Below are positions 47,101 through 55,807 of a stretch of 55,807 nucleotides of DNA, piece by piece. The stretch comes from a virus, in the IMG/VR virus record IMGVR_UViG_3300008012_000033, positions 1 to 55,807 of that record. One strand, written 5' to 3'. The notes beneath the pieces were generated by a model. The model was not told the DNA's origin, did no database searches, and saw only the letters and a list, made by a program, of their open reading frames with translations. How positions within the stretch are numbered: the stretch's first letter is position 1; every line of letters begins with the position of its first letter. The position numbers and the translations under genes were made by a program.

Positions 47101-49357
47101 CGAGGTCGGCAAGACCTTCGATATCGTGGTTGCGGGAGGAAGCCGTACACATGGCGGGGACAGAAGCAACACGACGGTAGTTACTGCCGCAATTCGTGTT
47201 GTAAGTAGCACCTCATTTACCTCCACGACTCGGCTTTTTGTGGGAGATAGGCTAACTCCAGCAGCTTCGGTTCCTGATGCCACCGACGTTTTTGTCACAG
47301 GTATTCAACCGCAAAGCGGCGGGACTTTCCTGTACACAATTAGCGAAGGGTTCCCATTCCCTGACCTCGCCACTCCTGGCAGTAACTTTTCTTGCACTGT
47401 GGCAGCGACAGCGGGAGCCCCTGACAGTGTTTTCCCAGGATGCATCACCTTGGATACTGGTGATGTGCATTTGAAGTTGCGTGAGATTTTGACGAATCCC
47501 ACAAACAGCAGCACAGGCCAACCTGACGAAACCAAGCCAGGAGACCAGACGTATAAGAACTTCATTATTGAGGACGAGTCAGTCAGTGACTTCTTTGAAT
47601 CCAAGGCTGTAGATATTGGGCGACCTCATATCGAAACGCCAGACCAGATAGAGCAAGTCAGATCATCGTCAGTTACATACAGTGATCCGTTCGCTTTAGA
47701 CTCGGCTGTGCTGGCATTGTCTTCATTCAACCCATCACTGTTTCCCTTCAAGGATTACAACACGCAACACGGCGATGTATGTTTCTTGCTGGACCGCAAT
47801 GAAGCGTTGATGGTCATGCAGGAAAACAAAATCTCAAAGACACCCGTTTCACGGGTGTTGATTGAGAGTGCTGCGGGAGGGCAGCTTGTGACATCCACAA
47901 ATGTGTTGGGCACTCCAACATACTACGCTGGCAATCTGGGCCCAGGCTTGCAGCCTGAGAGTGTGGTAGAAAGCTTCGGGAGGGTATACTTCGTCGATGT
48001 CGCTCGTGCGGCTGTGGTGCAACTGTCGTCTGAAGGCATTGACCTGTTAAGCTCCAAGAGCATGACATCTCACTTTCAGACTCTGTTCTCTAACATCAAC
48101 GTGCTCGATCAGAAGCCCTTCATCCCGTGCGGCTACGATCCTGACAATGCAGAGCTGATTATTACAAGCCCACAAATCGATCGAAATTCGTTGACGTTCC
48201 CTGACAGCGAAGGCTTGATTCTTAGCCCTGTCAAAAAACCTGCTTCTGCTACCAGGACAAACGTCGATGCACAGGCTCACGTCCTTTTTGAAAACGGAGG
48301 CCGAGATACATGGGATCTTGGTGAGACACAATGGGATGTGCTTAACTTGAACTGGGAGGTGTCGGGTCAGGGAGTCATCTATGTGGACAAGCTGGGTGAC
48401 ATCGGCAGCGTATACCTCGACAGCTCTTTGCGCAACTCGACAGACAGCATCACAGTCAAGGCAGTCACGTCAAGCGGGTCTCATGTAGCTACAGGCTCTA
48501 TCTCTGCCCGTGACAGCTCCCTTACTTTGCCTACTAGCTTTACACGGCAAACCGACAAGGGTAGTGTAACGATGACAAAATCGGGCACCAACTCCGCCAC
48601 TGCTGCTGAGACGTCTGCGTACTCGACGACAAAGGGTGTGTGGCTTACGTTCTACTCTTTCATCCCTGAGATGTATGCAAGGTTGCACGACAAGTTCTTT
48701 TCATTCAAGGACGGAGTCATCTACAAGCACAACTCCAACGCCACACGCAACAATTTCTACGGCAGTCAGGCCAATTCACAGGTGTCTGTGATTTCACGCA
48801 AGAACCCCAGCGACATCAAGGTGTACAACGCCATGAGTCTTGAGGGCAACAAAGCTTGGAAAGCCGTCGTGTCCAACTCCACGCAGACCACGGGGGCCAG
48901 CTCTATGCAAGCCTCTGAGTTTGATGAAAGGGAGGGCATGTTCTACAGGGTGATTGCAAAAGACGCTACGTCCAGCAGCACCTCCAACTCGTCACACAAG
49001 GTGGTGCTTGGGCAGGTCGCAAGTGTCGATGGCAGCAAGATTACGTTTACTACAAAAGTGAGTAACTTGCCTTTCGGAATCGGAGACACTTTATTTAAGT
49101 TGGCATCGTCATCAGAATCAACCCTCAGCGTAACTGTTTCGTCTGTTTCAGGTCGCAAAGAAATTACAGCCAGTGGCGCTGTTGGGGGGCTAACAGCAGG
49201 CGATACGGTGATGGCCGTGTCTGATGACGACATCAATGGAGATAAGATCCGTGACTACTACAGCCAAGTTGACTTGACCAATACAGACACAACTGCTGTA
49301 GAGCTCTATGCCGTAAACCTCTCATACTCCTCCTCACCACTACACAACGATAAATAA
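44141..49357 (+). CDS. Large tail nozzle/tubular B-like protein (1738 residues)
   Basis: MAIDKLIPQYLNKDEDPRLLKEVEMSNALNIRVS is the start expected of a gp12-type nozzle. WD/propeller-like strand blocks follow (NQFGDHLLYFTDSRNEPRKIN; FSFVDDPDIKFNNLQNNCFQFAYQYVYDDGELSALSPYSE). Long beta-rich regions and HGGVQKID and MSLEGNKAWKAVVSN blocks come further on. T7 gp12 is about 800 residues, so this copy carries large insertions, probably extra surface domains (residues about 430-700 and 950-1150). It should form the tail tube end through which DNA leaves. Confidence 0.75.
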   Translation: MAIDKLIPQYLNKDEDPRLLKEVEMSNALNIRVSTGDDGNQGVLKNVEGNTAIASASSSDTIPGSGNNRVVGAVSSEAGNCIYFFLYNANGTHGIYQYRHNTDKYHKVLEGSFLNFHPERFVKADVVINQFGDHLLYFTDSRNEPRKINATRALTSGYGPLLTSGTDAQKELFVSVCKQPPQTPITFSFVDDPDIKFNNLQNNCFQFAYQYVYDDGELSALSPYSELAVSTTNRAFNAPAQNFLRDRNNKLLLEMQGSDGPVEKLRVFVRRNNDQAFYRIAEIPHRPSTENGLAFANDGVYTVLPDQEAFKMFDAVPRNAFAQAISNNRLFYGNYLEGFDNLDRVKVGATPIYHPEPDNFNLPGSDRGLQTSTTLDINTYPGLRFFPGTGSFVTNNEKFRHALGEAPIGQNLVDASDENPRLVSFNANGDIAQSGFSVDVSELSDFTSVEAGVLNIDLTIDYSTLGIASFGGEDMLFDHTITFSDGVAANGDAITPNSLAVDNQLLDLPPTEIRGFLLKPIGYNAGGESPQIDQRSLTFDQAGGSQPLNFNSSSSIQGIDAESNLTVQEQFADKIIEILNGQQTSVFVRTRSKKTRFSTGTVSGLGAPAPSDFLLDLDGTVTFMVFGGVYNESTQTVDFRLRVEKVDLNITGVDAQFDVASGTSGISGNVIYNQLQLDPSSIGGPSFTNSAGRTIKDFRDEQSNGTLVKAINHVFKGFNVISNIDYVSEGQSISFKAGATHEFGIVYFDHRNRHGGVQKIDSVDVVHFGDVDRNGNEGRTEVDLRFTHEPPYWATKYAPVYSKNTSYEKILQISVLEAGLPRTETYADPLSDSGGVTRPIIDALGTSSGSDPDGLIYLSMRSLEGKTNSYNESKGANLEYEYQEGDVLRVLRYKDSDGNTVRPMHEFKISSYKRYIDNEENPIKLYANSDQPSDTTYRRTGFFLGIRDQDIPGFNKLDVAAGLDFFTNDCVVEIFRPKLRVENQVFHEVGKTFDIVVAGGSRTHGGDRSNTTVVTAAIRVVSSTSFTSTTRLFVGDRLTPAASVPDATDVFVTGIQPQSGGTFLYTISEGFPFPDLATPGSNFSCTVAATAGAPDSVFPGCITLDTGDVHLKLREILTNPTNSSTGQPDETKPGDQTYKNFIIEDESVSDFFESKAVDIGRPHIETPDQIEQVRSSSVTYSDPFALDSAVLALSSFNPSLFPFKDYNTQHGDVCFLLDRNEALMVMQENKISKTPVSRVLIESAAGGQLVTSTNVLGTPTYYAGNLGPGLQPESVVESFGRVYFVDVARAAVVQLSSEGIDLLSSKSMTSHFQTLFSNINVLDQKPFIPCGYDPDNAELIITSPQIDRNSLTFPDSEGLILSPVKKPASATRTNVDAQAHVLFENGGRDTWDLGETQWDVLNLNWEVSGQGVIYVDKLGDIGSVYLDSSLRNSTDSITVKAVTSSGSHVATGSISARDSSLTLPTSFTRQTDKGSVTMTKSGTNSATAAETSAYSTTKGVWLTFYSFIPEMYARLHDKFFSFKDGVIYKHNSNATRNNFYGSQANSQVSVISRKNPSDIKVYNAMSLEGNKAWKAVVSNSTQTTGASSMQASEFDEREGMFYRVIAKDATSSSTSNSSHKVVLGQVASVDGSKITFTTKVSNLPFGIGDTLFKLASSSESTLSVTVSSVSGRKEITASGAVGGLTAGDTVMAVSDDDINGDKIRDYYSQVDLTNTDTTAVELYAVNLSYSSSPLHNDK

Positions 49358-49359
49358 AG

Positions 49360-50217
49360 ATGTCGAATACATTTTCAGCAGGACAAGCACAGGCCTTAGG
49401 GTCAGCCATTGGCGGAGTAGGCCAGTTGGCGGGAGGCATCATGGGTGCGCTCGATCAGAGAAGTCTTGAGAGACGGACTCAAAAAGGACTAGATGCCGCA
49501 CAACAAAACCTTGCGGATCTACAAGCGGCACAGCCTTCCCTAGCTACTCCCAGTGCTTTCTATCAGCAGGTGCAACAGGCTTACGATCAACGCCTTATGC
49601 AACAGAGGCTGGAGGACATCAACAGATCTTTGGCCACCACCACGCAGGCCGTTTCACAGTTCGGGGCCCGTGGGCTTGGGGCCTTAGCCCAAGCCACTCA
49701 ACAGGCTCAGACGGCGCAGCGACAGGAGGTGTTGACTCAGCAGCGATTGCAGACAGCAGCTTTGAAAGACCTAGGCTTGGCTCAAGACAGAACCATTGCA
49801 AGGCAAGAGGCTCGGTCTACACGAGACATGGAGTTTGGCTTTGATGCTCAGCGGTTGGCCGAGGCCCGTGTAGCCCAGGCCGAGCAACAGCGTATTCAAA
49901 ACTTCGCCAACATCGCTGGTGGTGTTGGAGGCATCGTCGGCGGTGTCATTGGTGTTGGGATGGGAATGGATAAAGGAGGGAAGGTTGCCAAGAAGGGATA
50001 CAAGGTTGCGAAAACGCCTGGATCGTTTTCTCACAACACCAACCCATTGACGTTGGTCGATAAAGAAGGTGACTCTGTTGGCATCGAGCTGACGGGCGGT
50101 GAATACGTCTTCAATCCAGAACAATCAAAAAAGATGATGAGGTTGGCCAAGCAGGGTGACTCACCTTTGCACAAATTTGTATTGAAACTGCTTACGAAAT
50201 TCGAAAAAGATGTCTAA
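49360..50217 (+). CDS. Internal virion protein-like (gp14 position, 285 residues)
   Basis: An N-terminal Gly/Ala membrane-active stretch (ALGSAIGGVGQLAGGIMGAL) precedes a long Gln/Ala-rich helix (residues 30-180). A second hydrophobic Gly-rich segment (NIAGGVGGIVGGVIGVGMGM) and a GGKVAKKGYKVAKTPGSFSHNTNPLTL tail with LTGGEYVFNPEQ close it. This is the T7 gp14-like pattern of a protein ejected into the outer membrane. The last 8 bases overlap the next gene. Confidence 0.68.
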   Translation: MSNTFSAGQAQALGSAIGGVGQLAGGIMGALDQRSLERRTQKGLDAAQQNLADLQAAQPSLATPSAFYQQVQQAYDQRLMQQRLEDINRSLATTTQAVSQFGARGLGALAQATQQAQTAQRQEVLTQQRLQTAALKDLGLAQDRTIARQEARSTRDMEFGFDAQRLAEARVAQAEQQRIQNFANIAGGVGGIVGGVIGVGMGMDKGGKVAKKGYKVAKTPGSFSHNTNPLTLVDKEGDSVGIELTGGEYVFNPEQSKKMMRLAKQGDSPLHKFVLKLLTKFEKDV

Positions 50218-52873
50218 CGGTCCACAGTTCAAAACAGGATTCCTTGCACCTCTGCCAGACTATGGTGCGATCGGAAGGGAGGCGGCAGGTCGTTTCATGA
50301 ATCCCATCCTTGGGGTGGTGCAGGAGCGTGCGCAGAAACAGTTGGACAAAGAGAAGACGCTTGGCATCGGGACGGCTGGGGTGACTACGGCCCCTGGGAA
50401 CATCAACCCTTACTACAAGGAGGGCGTTCAAAAAGCTCTTGATGTCTGGCAGCAGACAGAGCTTGACTTCAAACAAAACCCTTCTGACGCCAATGCGCAA
50501 AGGGTGTCTGCGGCCAAGTCGCAGTACAGCGGCATTGCTCAGGACGCTGTCTTTGGGAGTAAATTTATTCTAGAGCAAAACCTCTCTATCAGAGGAGATC
50601 AAGATTTGGCTGAGGCTGGGTTGAGAGATTTCAACCTAAATCTCTTCAACCAAAAGTTTGGTCAAGCCCCTGCTTATGAAGTGGTGGGAGATAAGGTTAG
50701 AGTTGTCCAGGGAGACCAAAGTGTCGATTATTTTGAGTCAGCAGTTACTGCTTCAAATCCTGACAATCTGCCTGTGGTTCAGGGCAGTGTCGAAGGTGCA
50801 TACACTCAGTTGTCAAGCAAGGTGTCGGATACAATTTTTGTGGACTCGTATCAAGGCAGAAATACAGCAGGGGTTAGCTCTGGAGTCCTTGTGGATCAAA
50901 ATGCTTTTGCCACAGACTTTGCTGACAAATACAACGGCTACGCCAAGAGAGAGGGCACCATGTGGAACGCTGTTGCTCTTGAGGCATACAAGACTAAGAA
51001 CATTCCAAACCGAGGCGTTGTAGAAAAAGACTTGGACGCTGTTGATCAGATCTACTCTCCATCGCTCAAGGATCTCAATGTAGAAGGTCGATCTATCACC
51101 AAGATTACAGGCTTTGATGCCGATGGCAATGCTCAATATGACGTCTCGGAGGATGAATTGAAAACACTTGTGGGACAAGAGATGACTACCGCAGGGGGTC
51201 GGTCATTTACTGTGACAGAGGACAACCTCATGAAGTTCCGTGAAGCACAGAACTTGCACGCAAAGAACGCATACGAAAGGGCGAAGTCTAGATTCAGTGT
51301 TCCTGAAGCCACCACGACAGAAACAGCAACAGAGCTTGGGCCAGCATTCGTTCCGTTTGCTCCTAGAAACTATGGGGAGAACAACACTGTTCAATCCGTA
51401 GAGGTTGCAGAGCTTGGGCAGGTGTTTGACATCCCGACTTCGGCACGCCTAAATGCCGTGGACGTTGGAAACACAGCCGTGCAGGTAGAGAACGTGTACA
51501 TGAACCCAGAAGGTCAAGTGGCTGGATACAAGATTGGCAGAAACAGAGACCTGTTGGATAAGCTGCTTGCAACTCCAGAGGCTGATCGTTCTTCACAGCA
51601 GCAAAGCCTGATCGATTTGCTTCTATCAGGAGCCGAGACAATCACACGAGAAAACAACCTTGAGTTGTTTACAGAGTTGGAAGGACAGCTCAGCAGGATG
51701 GCGCCAAAGAACAAGCAAAACCCAAGCTATAGTGAGCTGATTGAATTAGGTAAGGGACAAGTTGGAGTAACCTCAACAGGGACAGGCACCACGCCAGCCC
51801 CTACGCCTACACCTACAGCAGCACAGACAGCGTTGGGCGGCTTGAATCAGGGCGTTGGAGCTGAAGAAACTGAGGAGGGCGCAGAGGGTCTTGCAGTGCC
51901 AACGGCTGAAGAAACAGGACTCCCAACAACAGAACCTTTGGAGATTACTCCAGAAGGTCGAGTGGTTGCCTCCGTTGACCCAACAGGAACACCTACAGGA
52001 ACACCTACAGAAACACCTACAGCAACCCCTGACCCAACAGCGGCTGGGGCTGAATTACCTGCCGATACAGCGGTACCGTCTGCGGAAGGCAAAAGAGGGG
52101 ATTACGCCTCCATGTCTAAAGAGGAGCTTGCTCGTGAAGTAGAATCAAACAGGGCTCGCCTGAGGCGTTTCAAGAAACCGGAAATTGCAAAAGAGGAGGT
52201 TGATCAGCTTGGGCAAGAGATTTCAGCGGAAGATAGATTGGGTGTTGCTGCTGGTGAACTCAAGAATGTTTTGTATGACGCTGAGCTAGGTGTGTACAGA
52301 GACGAGAGCAATCCTATTGCGAAAAAATATATTGAAGAAGAACTATTTGCTGATGTTGGATTCGATCCAAGAGAAGGGGCAGACGCAACCGAACATGCTT
52401 GGAGCGCAGCGACTGTAAGCAAGCTTGCAAAAGCTTTTGACCCTACATTTGAGGGTAGCGCACGGCACTCAGATTACATCAGACGAGGCTTCAAAGGTGA
52501 AGGAAACTACAAGGCCGAAGAGTTGGTTAGAAAGACGAAGTACCAAGCGGGCGATATACTGTTCAAAGGAAGAAAAGACGAGAACGGAAATCCGCTTGGC
52601 CCGCAGACTTACAGGGAGTTTGAAAGAGATGCTAAAGGAAGGGGTAAGTATGGAAAGGAAAAGGGGTATGGATCTCACTCTGACATCATTATTGGAGTGA
52701 AGACGGTAGAAGTAAAAGATAGAAAAGGCAATCCAGTAATGGGTAGAGATGGAAAGCCTAAAACAGAAACAGTCTATCAAGTGCAGGGCGGTAATGTTAG
52801 TGATAAACTGTACGAAAGAGATCTTTCTGCAAGTCAGTTGAGAGGTCGATATGTCGGTAGGTTGACACAATGA
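50210..52873 (+). CDS. Internal virion protein with C-terminal DUF2272-like hydrolase domain (887 residues)
   Basis: The first 500 residues are mixed helices and strands typical of an ejected protein. A linker of Thr-Pro repeats (TPAPTPTPTAAQ; TPTGTPTGTPTETPTATPDP) follows at about residues 525-615. The last 160 residues match the DUF2272 pattern: ATEHAWSAATVSKLAKAF, ARHSDYIRRGF, YQAGDILFKGR, GYGSHSDIIIG and YQVQGGNVSDKLYERDL. DUF2272 proteins are thought to act on cell walls, so this may open peptidoglycan at entry. The usual Cys/His pair of NlpC/P60 is not clear, as Trp-Ser-Ala stands where PWSAA is usual. It takes the T7 gp15 position. Confidence 0.68.
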   Translation: MSNGPQFKTGFLAPLPDYGAIGREAAGRFMNPILGVVQERAQKQLDKEKTLGIGTAGVTTAPGNINPYYKEGVQKALDVWQQTELDFKQNPSDANAQRVSAAKSQYSGIAQDAVFGSKFILEQNLSIRGDQDLAEAGLRDFNLNLFNQKFGQAPAYEVVGDKVRVVQGDQSVDYFESAVTASNPDNLPVVQGSVEGAYTQLSSKVSDTIFVDSYQGRNTAGVSSGVLVDQNAFATDFADKYNGYAKREGTMWNAVALEAYKTKNIPNRGVVEKDLDAVDQIYSPSLKDLNVEGRSITKITGFDADGNAQYDVSEDELKTLVGQEMTTAGGRSFTVTEDNLMKFREAQNLHAKNAYERAKSRFSVPEATTTETATELGPAFVPFAPRNYGENNTVQSVEVAELGQVFDIPTSARLNAVDVGNTAVQVENVYMNPEGQVAGYKIGRNRDLLDKLLATPEADRSSQQQSLIDLLLSGAETITRENNLELFTELEGQLSRMAPKNKQNPSYSELIELGKGQVGVTSTGTGTTPAPTPTPTAAQTALGGLNQGVGAEETEEGAEGLAVPTAEETGLPTTEPLEITPEGRVVASVDPTGTPTGTPTETPTATPDPTAAGAELPADTAVPSAEGKRGDYASMSKEELAREVESNRARLRRFKKPEIAKEEVDQLGQEISAEDRLGVAAGELKNVLYDAELGVYRDESNPIAKKYIEEELFADVGFDPREGADATEHAWSAATVSKLAKAFDPTFEGSARHSDYIRRGFKGEGNYKAEELVRKTKYQAGDILFKGRKDENGNPLGPQTYREFERDAKGRGKYGKEKGYGSHSDIIIGVKTVEVKDRKGNPVMGRDGKPKTETVYQVQGGNVSDKLYERDLSASQLRGRYVGRLTQ

Positions 52874-52895
52874 TGCACAAAACAATTCTCTAAGA

Positions 52896-55807
52896 ATGTC
52901 AAACGGATCATACAACGTAGATCGGATTGATCAGATCTACACCGTCCTTCAAGAGCAAGGATATCTCGGCACCAAAGAAGACTTGATTCGTCAGATGGGT
53001 CAGACGGATGATTTCAACAGAATCATGACCGTGATGAACAGTGCTGGGTTCAAGGGTGACCAAAGAGACCTGATCTATTTGTCAGGCATCAATCCAAAAA
53101 AAAAAGAGTCGGCGTTCTCTTCCGACTATGTTGCAGGCTTAGAATCGCTTACAGGCGATTCAAGCTTCGAGCCCGTGCAAGACTTAGAAAGCGCCAGAAA
53201 GCAAGCTGAAGAAAACAAGTCTGGATATCTCTCATCGCTGTTTGGTGAGGCGAAAGATCCTTACGAGGCGATGGCTACCATGTCCGCTGAAGAGACAGGA
53301 CGTGGCAGAGAGTTCACGCCAGAAGACATACAAGAGCTGTATGAGACTGACACTCAGTCAGTTATTGAGGCATACGGTACTGAGGGCTCAGCGCCATCTG
53401 AGTATCAGGCCAACCAAAGAGAATACTTTGTCTTCAAAGAGACGCAGAAGTGGTTGCAGGGTAGAGGCGTATTGGGCGACGCCCTAAGCGCACAGGAGAG
53501 GGAGGGTTTTTCAAAAGAAATATTTGACACCCTCAAAGACACTCCTCTGTTTACAGGCACATCAGTGACTACAGAGGATATCAACGATGTCATGTTGAGT
53601 GCTGGCTTGATCGTAGATCGTGCTGAGCTTTCTACGTCAAAAGAGAACCTCAAGACGTCGATCATCAACAATGAGTTTGGTATCGGCAAGTACACCAACG
53701 AGCAGGTTCAAGCCTTGCCCGAGGTCGAAGATGAGGAGGGTATGAGCGTGCCCTTCTATGAGGGTCAACTGGGCAACGTCAACTCTGCTTACGTCCCTCA
53801 AACTGACGAAGAGCTGACTGCCATTCAGCCCAACATGCCTGAAAAAATCAATACGTTTGAGAAGGCATCAGACTACTACGAACGTCGAAACATTGAGTTT
53901 TCAGAGGACAAGTACAAGCAGATTGCAGGGTATTGGAACGCACGCAATGAGGTCGTGCAAGCAGAGGACGGAAAGAAAGCAGCCATTACAGAGCTTGATG
54001 CTTTCGTCGATCGCTTCAACACCGCAGTGACAGAGGAGGAGCGCCAAGAAGTGCAAGCAGATTTGGCAAGCAGACGCACGGACATCATCAACACCTACAA
54101 CGAAGCGAATGAGGTGTTGGGCTTGGAGCGTAGAGCTTACAACATTTCTGAGCTTATTGGTCAAGTAGCCTTGGATCAGGTTGCTATGGAAAGCGACATG
54201 GCTCTGCAAGCGTACAGAACGTCAGGAGAGTTTTTAGGCCGTCAGTTGGAAGAGGATCTTATCGCACCTAACCTTTTCAAGACGGCTGGTATGGTGTTTT
54301 CGGGCACGCTTAATTTTGTCGATGCGGTATTAGAAGCCACCCCAGAGGATAGTGCGCTTAATATTTTTGGCGATACTGCTGTCCCTTCCTTTCAAGAGTT
54401 TTACGCAGGAATCTTAGGTGTAGAGTCTGATCAAGCTCCTACCTTCGGGGAGCTCTCAGCGGGCATGTCACAGGCCAACAATCTTAAAAAGGGATTGACG
54501 CTGGAGCAAATTCAAAGAGGTGTTTTCGGACAAAACTTTGGGGACGAGTATGCACGGGGCGTCATGTTTACAAGCATGGTGGCCGAGGCGCTCCCACAGA
54601 TTGGTCTACAGATCGCAGGGTTGGCGACAGGTGCCACTGAACTCACACTCATCAGCTTTGCACTAGGTAGCGCAGGCTCTACGATAGAAGATTTGAACCA
54701 AAATTCAAATCTTACTGCGGGTGAAAAGTTGGCCTTTGGTACGTTGGCTGGTGGCGTAGAGTACCTGTCAGAAAAGCTGTTTATGAAGGCGGAATTAGGT
54801 TCCGCTGACGCCATCCGTAAAGCCGTGGGTCTCAAGCCACTGGCAGGGCGTGGCGGTAAGGCTCTTTTGTGGGGTACTGTCCCCGCCGAAAAGGGTGTCT
54901 TGTTGCAGGCAAAAAATGTCTTTGACAAAGTCACAACGAACAGAGCGTTTAAGTTCTTAGAGGAAGGTATTGAGGAGGGCTTGGTCTCTGTTGCCGATCA
55001 GGGATTGCGGAACTATGCGGAAAGGCTGGCACTGGATCGTGAGATCGAGGACATTCAGAAAAAGATTGAGACGCCAGGCATTGCCTCTGAAGTGCAAGAC
55101 CGTCTTGAAAAAAGCATCGCTGCAAAGGAGATACAGAAGGCACAGTTGTCTGTATCGTGGGCTCAGGTAGCCGACTCTTTCGTGGTGGGTGTCGCAGCAG
55201 GAGGCGTACAAACTAGCATCGTTCGAGCGCCGTCGTATGTGGCCAGCAAGTTCCGCTTGAAAGATCAGATACGTCTGCAAAACAGATATGAAGAGCTCAG
55301 TGAGCAGTTCAAAAACGCAACAACAAAAGAAGAAAGAGATGAGGTTAAAAGAAAGATGCTTGATGTTCAAGAAGAACAGCATAGAGTGGCTGCAAGAGAC
55401 TTATCGTTCCTTGCAAATGTTTCCGACGAAGATGCGGAAGCTATTTTCGGACACAATCAAGACATTACAGGGGCTCGTAAAGAAGCTCAAAAGCTTAGAG
55501 GTCTACTTGCACAAGCCAAAGCAGCTAATAACAAAGCTGCGGTCTCTACTTACGAGGCGCAAATAAACCTTCTTCAGAATCAGATTAAAGAAAGCTTCAA
55601 GAAGAAGTTTGAAATCGAAAGCAAATATGCTCAGAACGAAAACTCTGTAGACATTGCTTTGGAAGATCCTGAGGTGCAAGCTGTCATCAGAGAGGTGGGC
55701 TCTACTGACCCAGATATCACTGAATACGGTAGGGTTGGTAGGGGCAATAGTGTTGAACTGACGTCAGAAAATGCTGGCTCTGTCATCGACAGAATCATCG
55801 CCTCAGG
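52896..55807 (+). CDS. Giant virion-associated polyvalent protein, N-terminal third (continues at position 1)
   Basis: The ATG at 52896, 23 bases after the previous stop, opens MSNGSYNVDRIDQIYTVLQE. The frame stays open to the window end and through the junction to 6385, giving 3057 residues. The N-terminal 500 residues are acidic and helical. Hydrophobic, Gly/Ala-rich segments stand near residues 555-595 (PQIGLQIAGLATGATELTLI) and 758-777 (SFVVGVAAGGVQTSIV), and helical coiled coils lie at about 720-750 and 790-925. These could cross or deform a membrane, fitting an ejected protein. The zincin-like motif lies in the part at the window start. Confidence 0.85.
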   Translation, partial: MSNGSYNVDRIDQIYTVLQEQGYLGTKEDLIRQMGQTDDFNRIMTVMNSAGFKGDQRDLIYLSGINPKKKESAFSSDYVAGLESLTGDSSFEPVQDLESARKQAEENKSGYLSSLFGEAKDPYEAMATMSAEETGRGREFTPEDIQELYETDTQSVIEAYGTEGSAPSEYQANQREYFVFKETQKWLQGRGVLGDALSAQEREGFSKEIFDTLKDTPLFTGTSVTTEDINDVMLSAGLIVDRAELSTSKENLKTSIINNEFGIGKYTNEQVQALPEVEDEEGMSVPFYEGQLGNVNSAYVPQTDEELTAIQPNMPEKINTFEKASDYYERRNIEFSEDKYKQIAGYWNARNEVVQAEDGKKAAITELDAFVDRFNTAVTEEERQEVQADLASRRTDIINTYNEANEVLGLERRAYNISELIGQVALDQVAMESDMALQAYRTSGEFLGRQLEEDLIAPNLFKTAGMVFSGTLNFVDAVLEATPEDSALNIFGDTAVPSFQEFYAGILGVESDQAPTFGELSAGMSQANNLKKGLTLEQIQRGVFGQNFGDEYARGVMFTSMVAEALPQIGLQIAGLATGATELTLISFALGSAGSTIEDLNQNSNLTAGEKLAFGTLAGGVEYLSEKLFMKAELGSADAIRKAVGLKPLAGRGGKALLWGTVPAEKGVLLQAKNVFDKVTTNRAFKFLEEGIEEGLVSVADQGLRNYAERLALDREIEDIQKKIETPGIASEVQDRLEKSIAAKEIQKAQLSVSWAQVADSFVVGVAAGGVQTSIVRAPSYVASKFRLKDQIRLQNRYEELSEQFKNATTKEERDEVKRKMLDVQEEQHRVAARDLSFLANVSDEDAEAIFGHNQDITGARKEAQKLRGLLAQAKAANNKAAVSTYEAQINLLQNQIKESFKKKFEIESKYAQNENSVDIALEDPEVQAVIREVGSTDPDITEYGRVGRGNSVELTSENAGSVIDRIIAS
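55685..55807. repeat. Right copy of 123-bp terminal direct repeat
   Basis: This copy is identical to 1-123 over its whole length, and the frame of the giant gene is kept across the join (55686 corresponds to 2). Confidence 0.95.

Noticed and set aside
54917-54929. TTGACAAAGTCAC, nearly the hub palindrome
   Set aside because: It lies within the giant gene, spells a normal coding stretch and has no -7 box at the right distance.

Overview
The window is one complete phage genome in circular form. Its first 123 bases recur exactly as its last 123 (1-123 = 55685-55807), so the unique circle is about 55,684 bp, and the cut lies inside one giant gene. Large terminase, portal, scaffold, major capsid protein, two short connector-like proteins, a nozzle-sized protein and three internal-virion-like proteins point to a short-tailed (podovirus-like) phage. 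The host is most likely a member of the Bacteroidetes, probably aquatic. The reasons are a phage protein with a type IX secretion (T9SS) C-terminal sorting domain and GCTDP-type repeats, promoters with the Bacteroidetes -7 box TAnnTTTG, few Shine-Dalgarno sequences, and a primase with a BT4734/VirE-N-like domain.

Layout. A 693-bp intergenic hub (19194-19886) separates two divergent blocks. The leftward block (19193 down to 11061) is the early/replication region. It starts with about a dozen small unknown genes, followed by an ERF annealing protein, a RecE-like exonuclease, an SSB-like protein, tRNA-Arg(UCU), a DnaA-domain-IV-like protein, a primase-helicase, endonuclease I and a second possible nuclease. 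No DNA or RNA polymerase and no integrase were recognised.

The rightward block (19887 through the end and round to 11060) is the late region. It opens with small basic proteins, interrupted by two leftward genes: a secreted protein and a MarR-like winged-helix protein. Next come a fibre-like protein, a tandem GroES-like co-chaperonin, an HNH nuclease, terminase, portal, and the tail fibre/adhesin cluster. Five tandem paralogues of an unknown structural protein follow, then scaffold, capsid, three FLYF paralogues, connectors, nozzle, internal virion proteins and the 3057-residue giant protein. The block closes with a lysis/envelope cassette: T7-lysozyme-like amidase, T9SS cargo protein, putative outer-membrane barrel, membrane/coiled-coil protein, exported thioredoxin-fold protein and holin. 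Most joins are ATGA or TGATG overlaps.

Regulation visible in the sequence. Seven exact TATATTTG boxes stand at gene-group starts in the late block, mostly 18-25 nt before the start codon, and two follow UUCG-loop terminators directly. The two divergent hub promoters share a palindrome, TTGACTTT(A/G)TCAA. The first early genes carry a repeated leader (hairpin, then ACAA-TACCC-CCC-ATG) in place of a Shine-Dalgarno. The most unusual content is the T9SS-tagged surface protein paired with an outer-membrane-type protein inside the lysis operon.
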